In this document: piece by piece, positions 36,187-37,607 of the stretch | Layout: the number at the start of each line of letters is the position of its first letter | Position numbering within the stretch: the stretch's first letter is position 1 | Virus record (IMG/VR): IMGVR_UViG_3300035688_000028 | Location: 1 to 37,607 of that record | Direction: 5' to 3' (one strand) | Length of the DNA stretch: 37,607 nt | Source of the DNA: a virus | Notes under the pieces: model-generated | The model's database searches: none | Told to the model about the DNA's origin: nothing | What the model saw: only the letters and a program-made list of their open reading frames with translations | Made by a program: the position numbers and the translations under genes

Positions 36187-36324
36187 TTGGGGGATTGATT
36201 AATCAAATAAGCCACCCCAGACCTCCTTAGGTCTGTCGCTGGTCCTCACTCCTCTCAGACTTGCCGGTCGAAGGAATGGGGGAAGGAGAACGGTCTGGGC
36301 ATTAGCCCAGGCCGGTTCTTTTTA
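36187..36324 (+). ncRNA. Putative antisense immunity RNA (3' part of the tRNA-His transcript)
   Basis: This 138-nt segment has no gene but contains a perfect 12-bp palindrome (TTGATTAATCAA, 36196-36207), a CAGACC/GGTCTG hairpin, and the terminator. ACTCCTCT (36248-36255) and GACTTGCCGGTCGA (36258-36271) are exact complements of AGAGGAGT (36687-36694) and TCGACCGGCAAGTC (36669-36682) in the early-operon leader. The first covers the ribosome site. Both partners can form small hairpins with complementary six-base loops (TTGCCG and CGGCAA), fitting a kissing interaction. Confidence 0.65.
36292..36324 (+). terminator. Intrinsic terminator of the tRNA-His unit
   Basis: GGTCTGGGC (36292-36300), loop ATTA, GCCCAGGCC (36305-36313) form a 9-bp stem with one G-T pair, followed by GGTTCTTTTT. 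The T-run reaches the stop codon of the convergent repressor gene (36322-36324). Confidence 0.8.
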
Positions 36325-36543
36325 AGTCCCGGAATGCTCATTTTTCCTGTATTCAATTATATCATCAAGGCTATTCACCCCGAGGATATTACATAATTGA
36401 AGTGCGGTTTTGAGATTGAAATCCCAATAACCACGGGCGGCACGGTAGGCTGAGCTCATCGCCATTCCCTGACGTATTAAATCTATTGGTCTCAAACCGC
36501 GTTCTTTGAGCAGTTCAGGAACTTTGCTGACGAACGTTCCCAT
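36322..36543 (-). CDS. HTH (XRE/Cro-C1-like) repressor, 73 aa
   Basis: The start at 36543 follows GGAGG; an in-frame TTG at 36603 is part of a -35 box and cannot be the start. The whole protein is one helix-turn-helix domain (VPELLKERGLRPIDLIRQGMAMSSAYRAARGYWDFNLKTALQLCNILGVNSLDDIIEYR), as in small Cro/C1-type regulators, with no C-terminal oligomerisation or self-cleavage domain. It diverges from the early operon and has its own promoter, so it is probably the lysogeny repressor. Its 3' end converges on the antisense-RNA unit, sharing the terminator region. Confidence 0.8.
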   Translation of the reverse strand: MGTFVSKVPELLKERGLRPIDLIRQGMAMSSAYRAARGYWDFNLKTALQLCNILGVNSLDDIIEYRKNEHSGT

Positions 36544-36574
36544 CTGTGCCTCCAGTTCTAATTCCATACCTATA

Positions 36575-36603
36575 CTTATACCCTTAATATTCCAAACTGT
36601 CAA
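36575..36603 (-). promoter_or_regulatory. Promoter of the repressor gene
   Basis: A perfect -35 box TTGACA (36603-36598), a 17-base spacer, and -10 box TATAAG (36580-36575) on the minus strand. Transcription would start near 36568, leaving a leader of about 25 bases with GGAGG before the ATG at 36543. Confidence 0.7.
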
Positions 36604-36625
36604 TAGTAAATAACAATATTGGGGC

Positions 36626-36653
36626 TTGACAAATTTGCCAAATATGGTAAACT
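36626..36653 (+). promoter_or_regulatory. Early operon promoter with overlapping operator
   Basis: TTGACA (36626-36631), a 16-base spacer, and extended -10 TATGGTAAACT (-10 box TAAACT at 36648-36653). An imperfect inverted repeat, TTTGCCA (36634-36640) and TGGTAAA (36645-36651), fills the spacer and covers part of the -10 box, the expected place for the repressor. Start of transcription is near 36660. Confidence 0.7.
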
Positions 36654-36668
36654 GTAGGCAATAAGTAA

Positions 36669-36694
36669 TCGACCGGCAAGTCGAACAGAGGAGT
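36669..36694 (+). promoter_or_regulatory. Antisense target in the early-operon leader
   Basis: TCGACCGGCAAGTC (36669-36682) and AGAGGAGT (36687-36694, which includes the Shine-Dalgarno site) are exact complements of the RNA at 36248-36271. TCGAC-CGGCAA-GTCGA (36669-36684) is also a local stem-loop. Pairing would block translation of the operon that starts at ATG 36701. Confidence 0.65.
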
Positions 36695-36700
36695 CAATCC

Positions 36701-36988
36701 ATGACAACCTACAAAACCCATTGGAATAGCACCTATCTCGAACCTATCATCATCTGCCAGGAGGCCTGGCACGAGAAGGTGCTGGTAATCGCCAAGCAGC
36801 TCGTCCTGATAATGGGCCTGGATAACTACGATCGCTGGTGCACCGAGAACAAGGAATTCCCCGATGGGCCAGTAGATTGGCAAAAGCTCCACGCCATTCT
36901 CGAAGAGAAGTACAACCAAGAATTAGCCTGCAGACAGTTGGAGGAGCAGGATCATCGGGAGCAAATGAGAGAGGAAAGACCAGCATGA
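36701..36988 (+). CDS. First gene of the early operon, hypothetical, 95 aa
   Basis: AGAGGAG lies seven bases upstream. The protein is helical and acidic, with aromatic residues (MTTYKTHWNSTYLEPIIICQEAWHEKVLVIAKQLVLIMGLDNYDRWCTENKEFPDGPVDWQKLHAILEEKYNQE) and a charged C-terminal coil. I do not recognise a family. As first gene of a repressed operon containing the RecT-like gene, it may act early in replication or against the host. Its ribosome site is the presumed target of the antisense RNA. Confidence 0.7.
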   Translation: MTTYKTHWNSTYLEPIIICQEAWHEKVLVIAKQLVLIMGLDNYDRWCTENKEFPDGPVDWQKLHAILEEKYNQELACRQLEEQDHREQMREERPA

Positions 36989-37167
36989 GTACATTAGACG
37001 ATGCCAAGCACATACTAGATCGCTCGCAAGGCGATGTACGTTCCGAAGAATACAAGCACGATCTTTACATGCAAGCCCTGATTACCGCCATTATAGCACT
37101 GGTGGAGACGCAGCAAGCGATGGTAGAGAAATTAGAAAACCTGAATTGTATCTTAGAAGGCGAATAA
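36985..37167 (+). CDS. Hypothetical early protein, 60 aa
   Basis: The ATG at 36985 overlaps the preceding stop (ATGA), so translation is coupled; a longer frame reading back to 36838 has no site and lies within the first gene. The protein is helical (LDDAKHILDRSQGDVRSEEYKHDLYMQALITAIIALVETQQAMVEKLENLNCILEGE), with an amphipathic helix that could dimerise. No family is recognised. Confidence 0.6.
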   Translation: MSTLDDAKHILDRSQGDVRSEEYKHDLYMQALITAIIALVETQQAMVEKLENLNCILEGE

Positions 37168-37169
37168 TC

Positions 37170-37256
37170 ATGACCGCCTGGGCAATCGCAATCCTAATTG
37201 TTTCAATTATCGCCGTCTATTTTGACGGAGTTTGGAAAGAGAGGAAAACGGAATGA
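37170..37256 (+). CDS. Very small membrane peptide, 28 aa
   Basis: The ATG at 37170 starts two bases after the previous stop and its own stop overlaps the RecT-like start (ATGA). Residues 3-18 (AWAIAILIVSIIAVYF) form one membrane-spanning helix, followed by a basic tail DGVWKERKTE. The overlaps on both sides argue it is translated. It may be a host-membrane effector or only a coupling peptide. Confidence 0.55.
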   Translation: MTAWAIAILIVSIIAVYFDGVWKERKTE

Positions 37257-37607
37257 ACGCAAAAACTGAAATTGTAACCAAACAAAAAGCAGTGACATTC
37301 ATCGTTCAGGATCCTGCTCGTTTAGCATCAAGACTCAAAAACCTGATCGTCAATGGCAAGAAACTATCTGATGAGGAATGCCTGGCGTTGGCACAATACA
37401 GCGTCGCCACGGACCTCAACCCATTCGTCGGTGAGTGCTATTTTCTGCCCAGTATTGGTCCTGGTCCAGGCATTGCTGGCTGGCGCAAGAAAGCCGAGGA
37501 GATGCTTCAATTCGAGGCTGAGAAGGCCAAGATACCCGTCGCTAAATTTTGGTGCGAGTATGTCCAGAATGGTGAAGGCGAAGCCCACTACAATCCCGAA
37601 AAGGGTG
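37253..37607 (+). CDS. RecT-like single-strand annealing protein, N-terminal part (continues at base 1)
   Basis: The ATG at 37253 overlaps the preceding stop. The key block is residues 41-80: LSDEECLALAQYSVATDLNPFVGECYFLP, then GPGIAGWRKKAEE. This matches the core of RecT/Bet-type annealing proteins (L---A-YS-A--LNPF-GE-YFLP---G-GI-G-RK-A). The frame reaches the end of the window and continues without interruption at base 1 when the overlap is closed, giving 316 aa. It anneals single strands in phage recombination; no partner exonuclease is seen. Confidence 0.7.
   Translation, partial: MNAKTEIVTKQKAVTFIVQDPARLASRLKNLIVNGKKLSDEECLALAQYSVATDLNPFVGECYFLPSIGPGPGIAGWRKKAEEMLQFEAEKAKIPVAKFWCEYVQNGEGEAHYNPEKG
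37496..37607. repeat. Terminal direct repeat (circular-genome overlap, right copy)
   Basis: This is identical to bases 1-112 except at 37603 (G versus A) and 37606 (T versus C). Removing one copy gives a closed circle of 37,495 bp in which all genes are intact. Confidence 0.93.

Noticed and set aside
36584-36919. Open frame of 111 codons on the minus strand across the early promoter
   Set aside because: It crosses the promoter and the coding part of the first early gene in antisense and has no ribosome site.

Overview
The window is almost certainly one complete, circularly permuted genome of a temperate tailed phage with siphovirus morphology. The last 112 bases (37496-37607) repeat the first 112 with only two differences. 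The unit genome is therefore about 37,495 bp, and the gene cut by the ends (a RecT-like recombinase, 37253 onward and 1-708) is intact when the ends are joined. The host is a bacterium: there are consensus Shine-Dalgarno sites, TATAAT-type promoters, intrinsic terminators and a bacterial-type tRNA-His. I cannot name the host phylum from sequence alone.

Layout. Plus strand, right end into left end (36626-37607 then 1-1233): an early operon under a repressor-controlled promoter, with small proteins, a RecT-like annealing protein and a HicA-like protein. Then 1314-1763 holds a strong promoter and about 340 nt that fold into many nested hairpins, probably a large non-coding RNA. Minus strand, read from 34393 down to 1764: a replication/DNA-modification block (Gam-like coiled coil, C5 and N6/N4 methylases, HNH nucleases, zinc ribbons, a replication initiator with internal 12-bp repeats); a degenerate tRNA-Thr; a lysis cassette (holin, XhlA-like protein, GH25 endolysin); packaging and head genes (TerS-like, TerL, portal with an extra C-terminal domain, MuF, gp10, fused prohead protease-major capsid protein); connectors and two paralogous tail tube proteins; tape measure; a distal tail protein with CBM-like and beta-propeller insertions; a Gp37-like tail protein; then a large set of fibre and adhesin proteins. 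A free-standing HNH homing endonuclease (8143-8706) interrupts this on the plus strand.

The lysogeny module is at 34399-36700: tyrosine integrase, a structured tRNA-like element just after it (35436-35570), a small minus-strand gene, a plus-strand unit of tRNA-His, a 42-aa membrane peptide and a terminator, then a small HTH repressor that diverges from the early operon.

The most interesting feature is in this switch. The 3' part of the tRNA-His transcript (36248-36271) is complementary over 14 + 8 bases to the leader of the early operon (36669-36694), and the 8-base block covers its Shine-Dalgarno sequence. This looks like an antisense-RNA immunity or timing circuit analogous to P4 CI RNA and P1 c4. 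Other RNA-level features worth study are the 1331-1670 RNA, two tRNA-like elements with matching ends (33534-33630 and 35436-35570), and a promoter/short RNA/terminator cassette directly in front of the capsid gene (20712-20876). The same extended -10 motif, TGTGGTAWAMT, recurs at four stand-alone units, and a close variant serves the early operon.
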